64,000 nt of DNA from Hydrogenophaga crocea (GCF_011388215.1 NZ_CP049989.1:310001-374000), one strand, 5' to 3'; shown: positions 27,926 through 37,885, counted from the stretch's first letter. A program made the numbers and translations. Notes: generated from the sequence alone by a model not told the origin.

Positions 27926-28936
27926 TCAGCCCTCGCGGTGGTAGGCGGTGATGCGGTCGACCTCGTTCTTGCTGCCCAGGATCACGCTCACGCGCTCGTG
28001 CAGCTTGGTCGGGTTGACGTCGAGGATGCGCTCGCGGCCATTGGTGGCGGCGCCGCCGGCCTGCTCGACCAGCCAGGCCATGGGGTTGGCCTCGTACATC
28101 AGGCGCAGCTTGCCCGGCTTCTCGGGCTCGCGCTTGTCCCAGGGGTACATGAACACGCCGCCGCGCGTGAGGATGCGGTGCACGTCGGCCACCATGCTGG
28201 CGATCCAGCGCATGTTGAAGTCTTTGCCGCGCGGGCCTTCCTTGCCCTGCAGGCATTCGTCGATGTAGCGCTTCACCGGCGTGTCCCAGTGGCGCATGTT
28301 GCTCATGTTGATCGCGAATTCCTTGGTGTCGGCGGGGATCTTCACGTCTTCCTGCGTGAGCACGAACGAGCCCTGCTCGCGGTCGAGCGTGAACATGGCC
28401 ACGCCGTCGCCCACGGTGAGCACCAGCGTGGTCTGCGGGCCGTACACGCAATAGCCCGCGGCCACCTGCTTGCTGCCGGGCTGCAGGAAGTCGGCCTCGC
28501 TCACGCCGGCGCCGCTGCCTTCGGGCTTCTTGAGCACGCTGAAGATGGTGCCGATGCTCACGTTGACGTCGATGTTCGACGATCCGTCGAGCGGGTCGAA
28601 CAGCAGCAGGTACTCGCCCTGCGGGTAGCGGTTGGGCACCAGGTAGATGCTGTCCATCTCCTCGCTGGCCATGGCCGCGAGGTGGCCGCCCCACTCGTTG
28701 GCCTCGATCAGCACCTCGTTGGCGATGATGTCGAGTTTCTTCTGCACCTCGCCCTGCACGTTCTCGCTGTCGGCCGAGCCGAGCACGCCGCCGAGCGCGC
28801 CCTTGTTGACCGCGTGGCTGATGCTCTTGCACGAGCGCGCGACGACTTCGATCAGCAGCCGCAGCTGCGAGGGGATGTGGCCGTCGACGCGTTGTTTCTC
28901 GACGAGGTAGCGGGTGAGGGAGATGCGTTGGCTCAT
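27926..28936 (-). CDS. fbp: Class I fructose-1,6-bisphosphatase
   Basis: Converts fructose-1,6-bisphosphate to fructose-6-phosphate (gluconeogenesis, or the Calvin cycle in autotrophic sulfur oxidisers). 336 aa, normal length. Metal and substrate motifs [29 protein letters not shown] and the C-terminal [21 protein letters not shown] are intact. ATG with typical [13 protein letters not shown]. It follows pepN by 17 bp on the same strand, so co-transcription is likely. Confidence 0.96.
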   Translation of the reverse strand: MSQRISLTRYLVEKQRVDGHIPSQLRLLIEVVARSCKSISHAVNKGALGGVLGSADSENVQGEVQKKLDIIANEVLIEANEWGGHLAAMASEEMDSIYLVPNRYPQGEYLLLFDPLDGSSNIDVNVSIGTIFSVLKKPEGSGAGVSEADFLQPGSKQVAAGYCVYGPQTTLVLTVGDGVAMFTLDREQGSFVLTQEDVKIPADTKEFAINMSNMRHWDTPVKRYIDECLQGKEGPRGKDFNMRWIASMVADVHRILTRGGVFMYPWDKREPEKPGKLRLMYEANPMAWLVEQAGGAATNGRERILDVNPTKLHERVSVILGSKNEVDRITAYHREG

Positions 28937-28953
28937 GGCGCTGGGGGTGGGGT

Positions 28954-31626
28954 TCAGTCTTCCGAGAGGGCGCGGGTCACGACCTCGCGCACGTCGTTGC
29001 TCAGCTCGGCCTGGGCGGCCACGCGCGCGATGGCTTCGCGCGCGGCGCTGCGGTAGGGCTCGGCGAGCTTCTTCCAGCGGTCGAGCGCGCGCGCCAGGCG
29101 CGCGGCCACCTGCGGGTTGAAGCGGTCGATCTCGAGCACGCGGTCGCTCCAGAACACGTAGCCCGCCGCGTCGGCGCGGTGGAAGGCGCCCGGGTTGGCG
29201 TTGCAGTAGCTGAAGATCACGCTGCGCGCGCGGTTGGGGTTGCGCAGCTGGAAGTCGGGGTGGGCCATGAGCTGGCGCACCGCGGGCAGGATGTTGCCGC
29301 CGCGGTCGGGCGCACCGGCCTGCAGCGCGAACCACTTGTCGAGCACCAGGGCCTCGTCGCGGAACATGGCGTGAAAGCGCGGCAGCGCCTCGCGGGCCAG
29401 CGCGTGGCCGCTCACCACCAGGGCCGACAGCGCGTTGAAGCGGTCGGTCATGTTGCCGGCGTCCTTGAAGCGCTGGTAGGCCTTGCCCGGCCACACGGCG
29501 TCGCCGCTCTGGCGCGCGTCCAGGCACAGCATGGTCAGGGCCATGCCGGCCAGGGCGCGGCGGCCCGCGCTCAGCGGGTCGGGGCGGTAGGCGCCGTTGT
29601 CCCTGTGCTGCTCGTAGGCCCAGGCCCAGTCGGCGTGCAGGGCCTGCGCGAGCTGCTCGCGCATGGCTTCGCGCACCGCGTGCACGCGCTGCGGGTCGAC
29701 CACCTCGAGCTGCTCCGAGATGTAGGTTTCGCTGGGCAGCGTGAGCGTGAGCTCCTTGAAGGCGGCGTCGAGCGTGTCGTGGCGCAGCACGGCGCGCATG
29801 GCGTCGATGAAGGCCGCGTCGAGCGGCTGCGCCACCGGGCCATCGGCGCGCACCGCGGCGAGCGCGCGGCGCAGCGCCAGGCGCTGGCCGGCTTCCCAGC
29901 GGTTGAAGGGATCGCTGTCGTGCGCGAGCAGGGTGAGCAGTTGGGCATCGCTGTCGGCGTACTCGAGCACCACGGGCGCCGAGAAGCCGCGCAGCAGCGA
30001 GGGCACGGGTTCGCTGTCGATGTCGTCGAAGACAACGGTGGCGCTCGCGTCGGCGAGCACCACCAGGCGTTGTGATTCGGGCAGCGGCAGTTCGCGGCCC
30101 TGTGCATCGAGCAGGCCCAGCGCCACCGGGATCAGGAAGGGCTGCTTCACGGCCTGGCCCGGCGTGGGCGCGCAGTGCTGGCTCAGCGTGAGCGTGTAGC
30201 GGCGGGCCTCGGCGTCGTAGCGGCCTTCGGCGCGCACGCGCGGCGTGCCGGCCTGGCTGTACCAGCGCTTGAACACCTCGAGCTGGCGCGCCAGCGCGCT
30301 GTCGGGGTTGGCGTCGGCGATGGCCTGGGCGAAGTCGTCGCAGGTCACGGCCTGGCCGTCGTGGCGCTCGAAGTAGAGCTTCATGCCGCGCGCAAAGCCC
30401 TCGCGGCCCACCAGGGTCTGCATCATGCGCACGACCTCGGCGCCTTTTTCGTAGACCGTGACGGTGTAGAAGTTGTTGATCTCGACGTAGCTGTCGGGGC
30501 GCACCGGGTGCGCCATGGGGCCCGCGTCTTCGGGGAACTGCGCGGTGCGCAGCACGCGCACGTCTTCGATGCGCTTGACCGCGCGCGCCGAGGGCTCGGC
30601 GCACAGGTCCATGCTGAACTCCTGGTCGCGAAAGACGGTGAGGCCTTCTTTCAGCGAGAGCTGGAACCAGTCGCGGCAGGTCACGCGGTTGCCGGTCCAG
30701 TTGTGGAAGTACTCGTGGCCCACCACCGATTCGATGTTGGCGAAGTCGGTGTCGGTGGCGGTGGCGCTGTTGGCCAGAACGTACTTCGTGTTGAAGATGT
30801 TCAGGCCCTTGTTCTCCATCGCGCCCATGTTGAAGTCGCTGGTGGCGACGATCATGAAGCGCTCGAGGTCGAGCGGCAGGCCGAAGCGGGCCTCGTCCCA
30901 GGCCACGCTGGCGATCAGCGACTGCATGGCGTGTTCGGTCTTGTCCATGTCGCCGCGGCGCACGAAGACCTGCAGCAGGTGTTCCTTGCCGCTGCGCGAG
31001 ACGATGCGCTGCTCGCGCGCCACCAGGTTGCCCGCGACCAGCGCGAACAGGTAGCTGGGCTTGCGGTGCGGGTCGACCCACTTCGCGAAGTGGCGGCCAT
31101 CGGGGAGGGGGCCTTCCTCCTCCAGGTTGCCGTTGGACAGCAGCACCGGGTAGCGCGCCTTGTCGGCGCGCAGCGTCACGGTGTAGCTGGCCATCACGTC
31201 GGGCCGGTCGAGGAAGTAGGTGATGCGGCGAAAGCCCTCGGCCTCGCACTGCGTGAAGAAGGTGCCCTGGCTCACGTAGAGCCCCATGAGCTGGCTGTTC
31301 TTCTCGGGCGCGCAGGTGGTGAAGATCTCGAGCGTGAAGGGCTCGTTGCCCTCGGGCAGGTTGTCCAGCACGAGCTGGCCCGCGTCCATCTTGAACGAGC
31401 AGCCCGCGCCATTGACCAGCACGCGCGCCAGGTTCAGCTCTTCGCCGTCCAGGCGCAGCGGCTGCGCGGCCACGGCGGCGTTGCGGCGCAGCGTCATGCG
31501 GTTGAGCACGCGCGTCTTGGCCGGGTCGAGGTCGAAGGTGAGTTCGACCGTGTCGATCCAGTAGGCGGGTGGTGCGTAGTCTTCACGGCGCACCACGGTG
31601 GTGGGCCCTTCACGCAGAGAACTCAT
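28954..31626 (-). CDS. pepN: Aminopeptidase N
   Basis: An M1-family zinc aminopeptidase of 890 aa, cytoplasmic, which trims N-terminal residues from peptides. It has the exopeptidase motif GAMENKGLN and zinc motif [16 protein letters not shown] followed by [13 protein letters not shown] (third ligand Glu). The length and C-terminal helical domain match the gammaproteobacterial PepN type. Two bases separate its start from the prfB stop, so it likely follows prfB in an operon prfB-pepN-fbp. Confidence 0.96.
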   Translation of the reverse strand: MSSLREGPTTVVRREDYAPPAYWIDTVELTFDLDPAKTRVLNRMTLRRNAAVAAQPLRLDGEELNLARVLVNGAGCSFKMDAGQLVLDNLPEGNEPFTLEIFTTCAPEKNSQLMGLYVSQGTFFTQCEAEGFRRITYFLDRPDVMASYTVTLRADKARYPVLLSNGNLEEEGPLPDGRHFAKWVDPHRKPSYLFALVAGNLVAREQRIVSRSGKEHLLQVFVRRGDMDKTEHAMQSLIASVAWDEARFGLPLDLERFMIVATSDFNMGAMENKGLNIFNTKYVLANSATATDTDFANIESVVGHEYFHNWTGNRVTCRDWFQLSLKEGLTVFRDQEFSMDLCAEPSARAVKRIEDVRVLRTAQFPEDAGPMAHPVRPDSYVEINNFYTVTVYEKGAEVVRMMQTLVGREGFARGMKLYFERHDGQAVTCDDFAQAIADANPDSALARQLEVFKRWYSQAGTPRVRAEGRYDAEARRYTLTLSQHCAPTPGQAVKQPFLIPVALGLLDAQGRELPLPESQRLVVLADASATVVFDDIDSEPVPSLLRGFSAPVVLEYADSDAQLLTLLAHDSDPFNRWEAGQRLALRRALAAVRADGPVAQPLDAAFIDAMRAVLRHDTLDAAFKELTLTLPSETYISEQLEVVDPQRVHAVREAMREQLAQALHADWAWAYEQHRDNGAYRPDPLSAGRRALAGMALTMLCLDARQSGDAVWPGKAYQRFKDAGNMTDRFNALSALVVSGHALAREALPRFHAMFRDEALVLDKWFALQAGAPDRGGNILPAVRQLMAHPDFQLRNPNRARSVIFSYCNANPGAFHRADAAGYVFWSDRVLEIDRFNPQVAARLARALDRWKKLAEPYRSAAREAIARVAAQAELSNDVREVVTRALSED

Positions 31627-31628
31627 GG

Positions 31629-32733
31629 TCAGACCCCCTGTTTGAGCGAAGCTTCGATGAAGGCGTCGAGATCGCCGTCGAGCACTTTCTGGGTGGCCGA
31701 GATCTCGACGTTGGTGCGCAGGTCCTTGATGCGGCTGTTGTCCAGCACGTAGGAGCGGATCTGGTGGCCCCAGCCGACGTCGGTCTTGGTGTCCTCCAGC
31801 TTCTGCTGCTCTTCCATGCGCTTGCGCATCTCGTGGTCGTACAGGCGCGAGCGCAGGCGTTTCCAGGCCACGTCGCGGTTGCTGTGCTGGCTGCGGCCGT
31901 CCTGGCACTGCACCACGATGCCGGTGGGGATGTGCGTGAGGCGCACCGCCGAATCGGTCTTGTTGATGTGCTGGCCGCCGGCGCCGCTGGCGCGGTAGGT
32001 GTCCACGCGCACGTCGGCCGGGTTGATCTCGATCTCGATCGTGTCGTCGACCTCGGGGTACACGAAGATGGACGCGAACGAGGTGTGGCGGCCGCCCGAG
32101 CTGTCGAAGGGGCTCTTGCGCACCAGGCGGTGCACGCCGGTTTCGGTGCGCAGCAGGCCGAAGGCGTATTCGCCCTCGACCTTGATGGTGGCGCTCTTGA
32201 TGCCCGCGGTGTCGCCGGGTGTTTCGTCTTCCACCGTGGTGGTGAAGCCCTTGCGCTCGGCGTAGCGCAGGTACTGGCGCAGCAGCATGCTGGCCCAGTC
32301 GCAGGCCTCGGTGCCGCCGGCGCCGGCCTGGATGTCCACGAAACAGTTCAGGGGGTCCGCCGGGTTGTTGAACATGCGGCGGAATTCGAGCCGCTCCACC
32401 TCGGCCTGCACCTTGGCGGCCTCGTCGGCGATGGTGCGCAGGCCGGCTTCGTCGTTGTCGGCGGCCGACATCTCGAACAGCTCGCTGTTGTCGGCCAGTT
32501 CACTGCCGAGCCGGTCGAGCACCAGCACCACGTCTTCGAGCGACTTGCGCTCCTTGCTCAGGTCTTGCGCGCGCTTGGGGTTGTCCCAGACGGTCGGGTC
32601 TTCGAGCGCGGACTCGACTTCCTTCAGCTTCGATGCCTTGGCATCGTAGTCAAAGATACCTCCGCAGTTCGACCACCCGGGTGCTGAGGTCCTTGAGCTG
32701 GCTCTGAATGGCGTTGATCTGTTCGGCGTCCAT
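31629..32733 (-). CDS. prfB: Peptide chain release factor 2, with programmed +1 frameshift
   Basis: RF2 (367 aa) releases nascent chains at UGA and UAA. The first frame, [20 protein letters not shown] and onward to 26 codons, ends with CTT TGA at 32655-32650; a +1 shift then reads GAC and continues to the stop at 31629. The catalytic GGQ is in [10 protein letters not shown]; the codon-recognition tripeptide region [18 protein letters not shown] is visible. The total of 1,105 nt is exactly 3n+1. The frameshift is autoregulatory: plentiful RF2 favours termination at the early UGA. Confidence 0.97.
32649..32664 (-). promoter_or_regulatory. prfB recoding site
   Basis: Minus strand reads CGGAGGTATCTTTGAC: internal Shine-Dalgarno-like GGAGG, then the slippery CTT followed by TGA C. 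This is the standard bacterial prfB frameshift signal, differing from the E. coli site only in the first bases. Confidence 0.97.
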
Positions 32734-32780
32734 GGTCGTTCCTGCGGTCAATCGGGCAAAGGCGCGATTTTCTCATGGCC

Positions 32781-32802
32781 GCAGCGGCGGAGCGTGGGGG
32801 CC
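32781..32802 (-). repeat. Partial copy of GC-rich intergenic repeat
   Basis: Carries only the first ~20 bp (GCCCCCACGCTCCGCCGCTG) of the element found in full directly beside it, in the same orientation. It sits between prfB and the envelope-protein gene. Confidence 0.75.
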
Positions 32803-32812
32803 TCACGATCCG

Positions 32813-32884
32813 GCGCCGGGCCGCCCCAAGCCGGATCAGCCCCCTCGGGGGGCAGCGACCCGCGCAGCGGCGGAGCGTGGGGGC
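32813..32884 (-). repeat. GC-rich intergenic repeat, copy A
   Basis: A 72-bp element whose minus-strand sequence is identical over its first 39 bp to the copy at 48698-48770 and again over the last ~16 bp (TTGGGGCGGCCCGGCG). The middle ten bases differ. It has an internal CCCCC-GAGGGGG hairpin. Such elements recur in Comamonadaceae genomes (recollection, not checked). It abuts the stop of the envelope-protein gene. Confidence 0.85.
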
Positions 32885-32885
32885 A

Positions 32886-33392
32886 TCAATACCGCCAGGT
32901 CGCGCCGAACATCACCGCGGCGGTGCCCAGGATCTGCACCTCCAGGCCGGCGCGGTCGGTCAGCCGGTAGCCCACCGCGGGCACGATGGCCGGCGAAAAG
33001 CCGCCCACGTTGCCCGGCACCTTGTTCTTGTACTGGCCCACGTAGCCGTAGATCACGCCCGCGCTCACCTGGGCGTACACCTGGGGCCAGTTCGCAAGCA
33101 GGTTGTTCCAGCGCTTGCCCGCGTAGAGGTAGCCCGAGGGCTGGCCGAAGGAGTTGCGAAACAGGGAAAGGCCGCAGAAGCGGTCGTCGGGCAGGTGGCG
33201 GTTGAGCGCCAGCGCGAACACGGGCCGGTGCTCGGGGTCGTGCGACCAGTGGTGCGTGTACGGCGAGGCGAACACCTCGTAGGCCGCCTGCCCGTCGGGC
33301 AGTGGGTCGTCCCAGCCCGGGCAGGCATTGAAGGCGAAGGCGGGGCCGCTGCAGAGCAGGGCGGTCAGGAGGGGCAGGCGTCGGAAATGCAT
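32886..33392 (-). CDS. Hypothetical exported protein, probable small outer-membrane barrel
   Basis: A 168-aa protein with Sec signal (1-20, ending AFAFN). Alternating hydrophobic/polar strands (VFALALNRHL, SGYLYAGKRW, AGVIYGYVGQYKN, GLEVQILGTAAVMFGATWRY) and an aromatic C-terminal residue suggest an eight-stranded outer-membrane barrel. Two Cys (about 24 and 73) could form a disulfide. The FRNSFGQPSGYLYAGKRW stretch faintly recalls lipid A-modifying barrels such as PagP, but the catalytic residues cannot be matched with confidence. A single gene between the repeat and the alpha/beta hydrolase. Confidence 0.72.
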   Translation of the reverse strand: MHFRRLPLLTALLCSGPAFAFNACPGWDDPLPDGQAAYEVFASPYTHHWSHDPEHRPVFALALNRHLPDDRFCGLSLFRNSFGQPSGYLYAGKRWNNLLANWPQVYAQVSAGVIYGYVGQYKNKVPGNVGGFSPAIVPAVGYRLTDRAGLEVQILGTAAVMFGATWRY

Positions 33393-33443
33393 CGCGCGAG
33401 TCTGCCACCGCCGCGGGCTGCACCTGTGTCCAGGTGCATCGAA

Positions 33444-34373
33444 TCAGGTTTTGTCCGACAGGAACGCCTCGATCAGGGCGGCCAGCAGGGCCGGCTGGTC
33501 GTGGTGCATCATGTGCCCGGCATCGGGCACCACCTCGTGCCGCAGGTTGGGCACATGGCCGATGCGCTGCAGGAATTCGGCCAGCGTGTAGCGGCCCTTC
33601 CACCACTGGCCCAGGCTGTCGTCACCGGCCGTGACCACCAGCGTCGGCGCGCCGATGCGCTGGTACACCGCGATCGCCTCGTCGGGCCGGAACAGCACCG
33701 CGTTGCTCACCTTGTGCGCCGAATCGCCCAGGATCGCCCAGCGGCCCTCGCTGTTGGGCCGGGCCCACTGGCGCGCGAGCCAGTCGGCCTTGTCGGGCGC
33801 CAGGCGCGGGTTGGTCTTCATGAGTCGGCGCGCCACGCCATCGGCGTCGGCGTAGTCGCTCAGGTCCATGTCGCCGCGGCGCTGGGCGCGGATCTCGTCG
33901 AGCCAGTGGGCGTAGCGCGTGGGCGCCTGCGCCGGCACCGAGGCCGGCATGCCGAAGCCTTCGAGGTTCACCAGGCGGCGGATGCGCTGCGGCCGCGCGC
34001 CCGCGTACAGCGTGGCCACGTGGCCGCCCATGCTGTGGCCCACGAGGTCCACCGCGCGGTCGCCGAACAGGGTGTCGAGAAGCGCGTCGAGATCGCCCAG
34101 GTAATCGGGGAACCAGTAGCTGTCGGGCGCGGGGCCGTCGAAGGTGGTGTCGCCGTAGCCGCGCCAGTCGGGCGCCACGATGTGGCGCTGCTCGCGCAGC
34201 GCGTCCACCACGAACTGCCATGACGCGGCCACGTCCATCCAGCCGTGCACCAGCACCAGCGGTGGCCGCGAGGGGTCGGGTTCGCCCCAGCTGCGCACGT
34301 GGTAGCGCCAGCCGCGGATGGGCAGGAAGTCGCTGCGGGAGGGGCGTTGCACTTGGTACATTCGATCGATCAT
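33444..34373 (-). CDS. Alpha/beta-fold hydrolase
   Basis: A cytoplasmic serine hydrolase of 309 aa (or 305 aa from the ATG at 34361). It has the oxyanion region VLVHGWMDVAASW, nucleophile elbow GHSMGGH, a cap domain with DMDLSDYADADGVARRLMKTNP, a late acid in VVTAGDDSLG and the catalytic His in DAGHMMHHDQP. Esterase, lactonase or C-C hydrolase activity cannot be told apart. Divergent from the acyl-CoA synthetase with 22 bp between starts. No Shine-Dalgarno helps to choose between the two ATGs. Confidence 0.9.
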   Translation of the reverse strand: MIDRMYQVQRPSRSDFLPIRGWRYHVRSWGEPDPSRPPLVLVHGWMDVAASWQFVVDALREQRHIVAPDWRGYGDTTFDGPAPDSYWFPDYLGDLDALLDTLFGDRAVDLVGHSMGGHVATLYAGARPQRIRRLVNLEGFGMPASVPAQAPTRYAHWLDEIRAQRRGDMDLSDYADADGVARRLMKTNPRLAPDKADWLARQWARPNSEGRWAILGDSAHKVSNAVLFRPDEAIAVYQRIGAPTLVVTAGDDSLGQWWKGRYTLAEFLQRIGHVPNLRHEVVPDAGHMMHHDQPALLAALIEAFLSDKT

Positions 34374-34395
34374 AAAGACGCGAGAGGAGACACCC

Positions 34396-36129
34396 ATGCG
34401 CCGCCGTCAAGACCGCGACACCGCGCCCGCTGCCGCGCCGGACCTGTACGCGAGCCTGCATGCGGGCTTTCGCTGGCGGGTGCCCGAGGCCTTCAACATG
34501 GCCGAGGTCTGCATGCGGCGCTGGGCCAACGATCCCGATACCGCACGCCAGACCGCGGTGATCGCCACCGCCCCGGACCAACCCGACCGCCGCCACAGTT
34601 ACGCCGAGCTGTTCGCGCAGGCCAACCGGCTGGCGAACGCGCTGCAGGTGCTGGGCGTGCAGCGCGGCGATCGGGTGGCCATCGTGCTGCCGCAGCGTTT
34701 CGAGACCGCGGTGGCCTACATGGCGGTGCTGCAGCTCGGCGCGGTGGCCATGCCGCTGTCGCAGCTCTTCGGCCCCGAGGCGCTGCAGTTCCGCCTGCAC
34801 GACAGCGAGGCCGTGCTCGCGGTCTGCGACGCCAGCACGCTCGCCGCGGTGCAATCGGTGAGCGCACACTGCCCGCGCCTGCAGGACGTGATCGCGGTCG
34901 ACGCCGCGGGCGGCAGCGCACTCGACTGGACCGCACTGCTCGCACAGCAGCCCGAGGGCTTCGAGCCCGCGCACACGCGCGCCGACGAGGCCGCGGTGCT
35001 GATCTACACCAGCGGCACCACCGGCAACCCCAAAGGCGCGCTCATCCCGCACCGGGCGCTGATCGGCAACCTCACGGGCTTCGTGTGCAGCCAGAACTGG
35101 TTCGGCTTCGATCCCTTCGACGCCGCGAAGCCTTCGCAGGCGGTGTTCTGGTCGCCCGCCGACTGGGCCTGGACCGGCGGCCTCATGGACGCGCTGCTGC
35201 CCACGCTGTACTTCGGCCGGCCCATCGTGGCGCACAACGGCCGCTTCTCGGCGCAGACCGCGTTCGAGCTGATCGAGCGCCACGGCGTGACGCACAGCTT
35301 CCTGTTTCCCACCGCGCTCAAGGCCATGATGAAGGCCTTTCCGCAGCCGCGACGGCACTTCCGCCTCGCGCTGCAGGGCCTCATGAGCGCGGGCGAGGCC
35401 GTGGGCGACGCGGTCTACCACTGGTGCCGCGACGGGCTCGGCGTGCCGGTCAACGAGATGTTCGGCCAGACCGAGATCAACTACGTGGTGGGCAACTGCA
35501 CGCGCCTGTGGCCCGCCAAGCCCGGCAGCATGGGCAAGGGCTACCCCGGCCACCGCGTGGCGGTCATCGACGAGGAGGGCCGCGAATGCCCCGTGGGCGT
35601 GCCGGGCGACGTGGCGGTGCACCGGCTCGACGTGCACGGCGAGCCCGACCCGATCTTCTTCCTGGGCTACTGGAAGAACGAGGCCGCCACGCGCGGCAAG
35701 TACACCGGCGACCCGGCGGACAGCTGGTGCCGCACCGGCGACCTCGCGGTGCGCGACGCCGACGGCTACCTCTGGTACCAGGGTCGTGCCGACGACGTCT
35801 TCAAGGCCGCGGGTTACCGCATCGGCCCCAGCGAGATCGAAAACTGCCTGGTCAAGCACCCCGCCGTGGCCAACGCCGCCGTGGTGCCCAAGCCCGACGC
35901 CGAGCGCGGCGCCGTGGTGAAGGCCTATGTGGTGCTGTCGCCCGGGCGCGCGGGCGACGCGGCGCTGATCGCCGAGCTGCAGGCCCACGTGAAGGGCCGG
36001 CTCGCGCCCTACGAGTACCCGAAAGAGATCGAGTTCATCGACGCCCTGCCCATGACCACCACCGGCAAGGTGCAGCGGCGCGTGCTGCGGCTGCAGGAGG
36101 AAGCGCGCGCGAAGGCCGCCGCGCGCTAG
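34396..36129 (+). CDS. AMP-forming acyl-CoA synthetase
   Basis: A 577-aa ANL-family ligase that activates a carboxylic acid as acyl-AMP and then acyl-CoA. Motifs: P-loop IYTSGTTGNPKGA, FGQTEIN (A5), WCRTGDLAVRD (A7), the hinge and A8 GRADDVFKAAGYRIGPSEIE, and the catalytic Lys in TTTGKVQRR. It most resembles medium-chain/short aliphatic acyl-CoA synthetases (acetyl-CoA synthetase-like with a long N-terminal domain); the substrate is not determined. GAGGAGA precedes the ATG. It overlaps the convergent IclR gene by 4 bp and is near a CoA-dependent catabolic operon. Confidence 0.93.
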   Translation: MRRRQDRDTAPAAAPDLYASLHAGFRWRVPEAFNMAEVCMRRWANDPDTARQTAVIATAPDQPDRRHSYAELFAQANRLANALQVLGVQRGDRVAIVLPQRFETAVAYMAVLQLGAVAMPLSQLFGPEALQFRLHDSEAVLAVCDASTLAAVQSVSAHCPRLQDVIAVDAAGGSALDWTALLAQQPEGFEPAHTRADEAAVLIYTSGTTGNPKGALIPHRALIGNLTGFVCSQNWFGFDPFDAAKPSQAVFWSPADWAWTGGLMDALLPTLYFGRPIVAHNGRFSAQTAFELIERHGVTHSFLFPTALKAMMKAFPQPRRHFRLALQGLMSAGEAVGDAVYHWCRDGLGVPVNEMFGQTEINYVVGNCTRLWPAKPGSMGKGYPGHRVAVIDEEGRECPVGVPGDVAVHRLDVHGEPDPIFFLGYWKNEAATRGKYTGDPADSWCRTGDLAVRDADGYLWYQGRADDVFKAAGYRIGPSEIENCLVKHPAVANAAVVPKPDAERGAVVKAYVVLSPGRAGDAALIAELQAHVKGRLAPYEYPKEIEFIDALPMTTTGKVQRRVLRLQEEARAKAAAR

Positions 36130-36836
36130 CCGCCCAGGACCTTGGTCAGGCGCGCGGCCGAGGCGCGCAGCGCGTCCACGAACGCAGGCTTTGCGCGCGG
36201 CTCGGGCACCGTGAGCGTGAGCGCGCCCACCAGCTCGTGCCCGGTGCGCCACACCGGCGCCGAGATGCCCACCAGGCCCGCCACCCGATCGCCCGTGAGC
36301 GCCACGTAGCCGTCGCGCCGCACCTGCTCGTGGAGCTTGCCGCGCGCCCCGGCGAAGGCCATGAGCACGCGCCCGCCCGCGCCGCGGTTCAGCGGCAGCA
36401 GATCGCCCGCGCGCACGTGGTCGCGCAACAGGTGCGGCGAGTCGACGCGGAACAGCACCAGACGCTGATCGCCCTGGCGCACATGAAAGGCCACGCTCTC
36501 CTGCGTGCGCGCCCCCAGCGCGCGCATCTCGGGCAGCACCAGGTCTTCCAGCGAAAAGGCTTCGGCGTGCAGCGCCGCGAGGCGGGCGATCTCGGGCCCC
36601 AGGGCCCAGCGGCCTCCGGGCGTGCGCTGCACCAGGCCGCCATGGGCCAGCGAGGCGAGCAGACGCAGCACGGTGCTGTTGTACAGGCGTGTGCGCTCGG
36701 CGAGTTCGCTCACGCCCAGCGAGCGGTCGCCCGGGCGGAACGCGGCCAGCAGGCTGATCGCGCGATCCACCGCAGCGGCACCACCGGGAGCGGCGTTGTC
36801 GTCGGCGACCGAGGCGTGGGAAGACTTGCGGGGCAT
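36126..36836 (-). CDS. IclR-family transcriptional regulator
   Basis: A 236-aa regulator. N-terminal winged helix (about 25-90, with AISLLAAF, LGVSELAERTRLYNSTVLRLLASL) and C-terminal effector-binding domain (VAFHVRQGDQRLVLFRVDS, GAGGRVLMAF, VGISAPVWRTGHELVGALTLTVP). Divergent from the HMG-CoA-lyase/CoA-transferase operon, which it most likely controls, with a CoA ester or acid as effector (inferred). Confidence 0.92.
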   Translation of the reverse strand: MPRKSSHASVADDNAAPGGAAAVDRAISLLAAFRPGDRSLGVSELAERTRLYNSTVLRLLASLAHGGLVQRTPGGRWALGPEIARLAALHAEAFSLEDLVLPEMRALGARTQESVAFHVRQGDQRLVLFRVDSPHLLRDHVRAGDLLPLNRGAGGRVLMAFAGARGKLHEQVRRDGYVALTGDRVAGLVGISAPVWRTGHELVGALTLTVPEPRAKPAFVDALRASAARLTKVLGG

Positions 36837-36853
36837 GGGCGCACTCCGGCGGT

Positions 36854-36882
36854 TTGACAGGCCTGTGACCGGTTCTTATCAT
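36854..36882 (+). promoter_or_regulatory. Sigma70 promoter of the HMG-CoA-lyase operon
   Basis: Consensus -35 TTGACA (36854-36859), 17-bp spacer, -10 TATCAT (36877-36882, 5/6). The predicted start is near 36889, giving a ~43-nt leader. Confidence 0.85.
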
Positions 36883-36892
36883 CGGTCCACAG

Positions 36893-36923
36893 TACAGAAC
36901 TAATAGTCCATCCTACAGACTAA
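36893..36923. promoter_or_regulatory. Direct repeat, candidate IclR-type operator
   Basis: TACAGAACTAA (36893-36903) and TACAGACTAA (36914-36923), start-to-start distance 21 bp (two helical turns), just downstream of the predicted transcription start, where a repressor would block the promoter. Assignment is by position only. Confidence 0.45.
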
Positions 36924-36931
36924 ACAATGTC

Positions 36932-37885
36932 ATGACAACCGATGTCCTCATCAGCGAGGTCGGCCCGCGCGACGGCCTGCAGAGCGTCAAGGCCACCATG
37001 CCCACGGCGCACAAGCTGGCCTGGATCGACGGCCTGCACGCCGCCGGCCTGCGCGAGATCGAGGTCGGTTCGTTCGTGCCGGCGCGGCTGCTGCCGCAGA
37101 TGGCCGACGTGGCCGAGGTGGTGCGGCACGCGCTCACCAGGCCCGGCCTCACGGTGATGGCGTTGGTGCCCAACGTGCGCGGCGCCGAGGCGGCGCTGGC
37201 CAGCGGCGTGCACAAGCTCACGTTGCCGGTCTCGGCGAGCGAGGCGCATTCGCTGGCCAATGTGCGCAAGACGCGCGCGCAGATGGTCGACGAGGTGCGC
37301 GCGGTGGTGGCGCTGCGCAGGGCCAGCGCGCCGAAGGTGCGCGTGGAGGCCGGCCTGTCCACCGCCTTCGGCTGCACCCTGCAGGGCCCCGTGCCCGAGG
37401 ACGACGTGGTGCGCCTGGCCGTGGCGCTGGCCGAGGCCGGCGCCGACGAGATCGGCCTGTCCGACACCACGGGCATGGCCAATCCGGCGCAGGTTCGGCG
37501 GCTGTTCCGGCGCGTGCGCGCCGAGATCGGCGAGCGCACCGGCGCGGCCCACCTGCACAACACGCGCGGCCTGGGCCTCGCCAACTGCCTGGCCGCGCAC
37601 GACGCGGGCGTGCGCACCTTCGACAGTTCGCAGGGCGGCCTGGGCGGCTGCCCCTACGCGCCGGGCGCCTCGGGCAACGTGGTCACCGAAGACCTGGTCT
37701 TCATGTTCGAGGCCATGGGCGTGCGCACCGGCGTCGACCTCGATCGCCTGATGGCTGCGCGCGAGGCCTTGCGCGCCGGCCTGCCCGGCGAGCCCCTGTA
37801 CGGCATGACGCCCGAAGCCGGCCTCACGCGCGGCTTCACCTACGCCGACGGCCGTGTCCCGGCCGCGATGAAAGGCACTGCATGA
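36932..37885 (+). CDS. Hydroxymethylglutaryl-CoA lyase family protein
   Basis: A 317-aa TIM-barrel lyase of the HMGL-like family that cleaves a 3-hydroxy-acyl-CoA to acetyl-CoA plus a keto acid. It has the N-terminal EVGPRDGLQS (catalytic Arg-Asp), GLSDTTGMANPAQV, the metal-binding HLHNTRGLGLAN and the active-site Cys loop GLGGCPYAPGASGNVVTEDLV. Together with the CoA-transferase it fits leucine/isovalerate-type catabolism or cleavage of citramalyl-CoA; these cannot be separated by sequence. ATG without a clear Shine-Dalgarno. Confidence 0.92.
   Translation: MTTDVLISEVGPRDGLQSVKATMPTAHKLAWIDGLHAAGLREIEVGSFVPARLLPQMADVAEVVRHALTRPGLTVMALVPNVRGAEAALASGVHKLTLPVSASEAHSLANVRKTRAQMVDEVRAVVALRRASAPKVRVEAGLSTAFGCTLQGPVPEDDVVRLAVALAEAGADEIGLSDTTGMANPAQVRRLFRRVRAEIGERTGAAHLHNTRGLGLANCLAAHDAGVRTFDSSQGGLGGCPYAPGASGNVVTEDLVFMFEAMGVRTGVDLDRLMAAREALRAGLPGEPLYGMTPEAGLTRGFTYADGRVPAAMKGTA

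Noticed and set aside
31629..32531. prfB as a truncated or frame-broken gene
   Set aside because: The apparent break is the standard CTT TGA C programmed frameshift with its internal Shine-Dalgarno.
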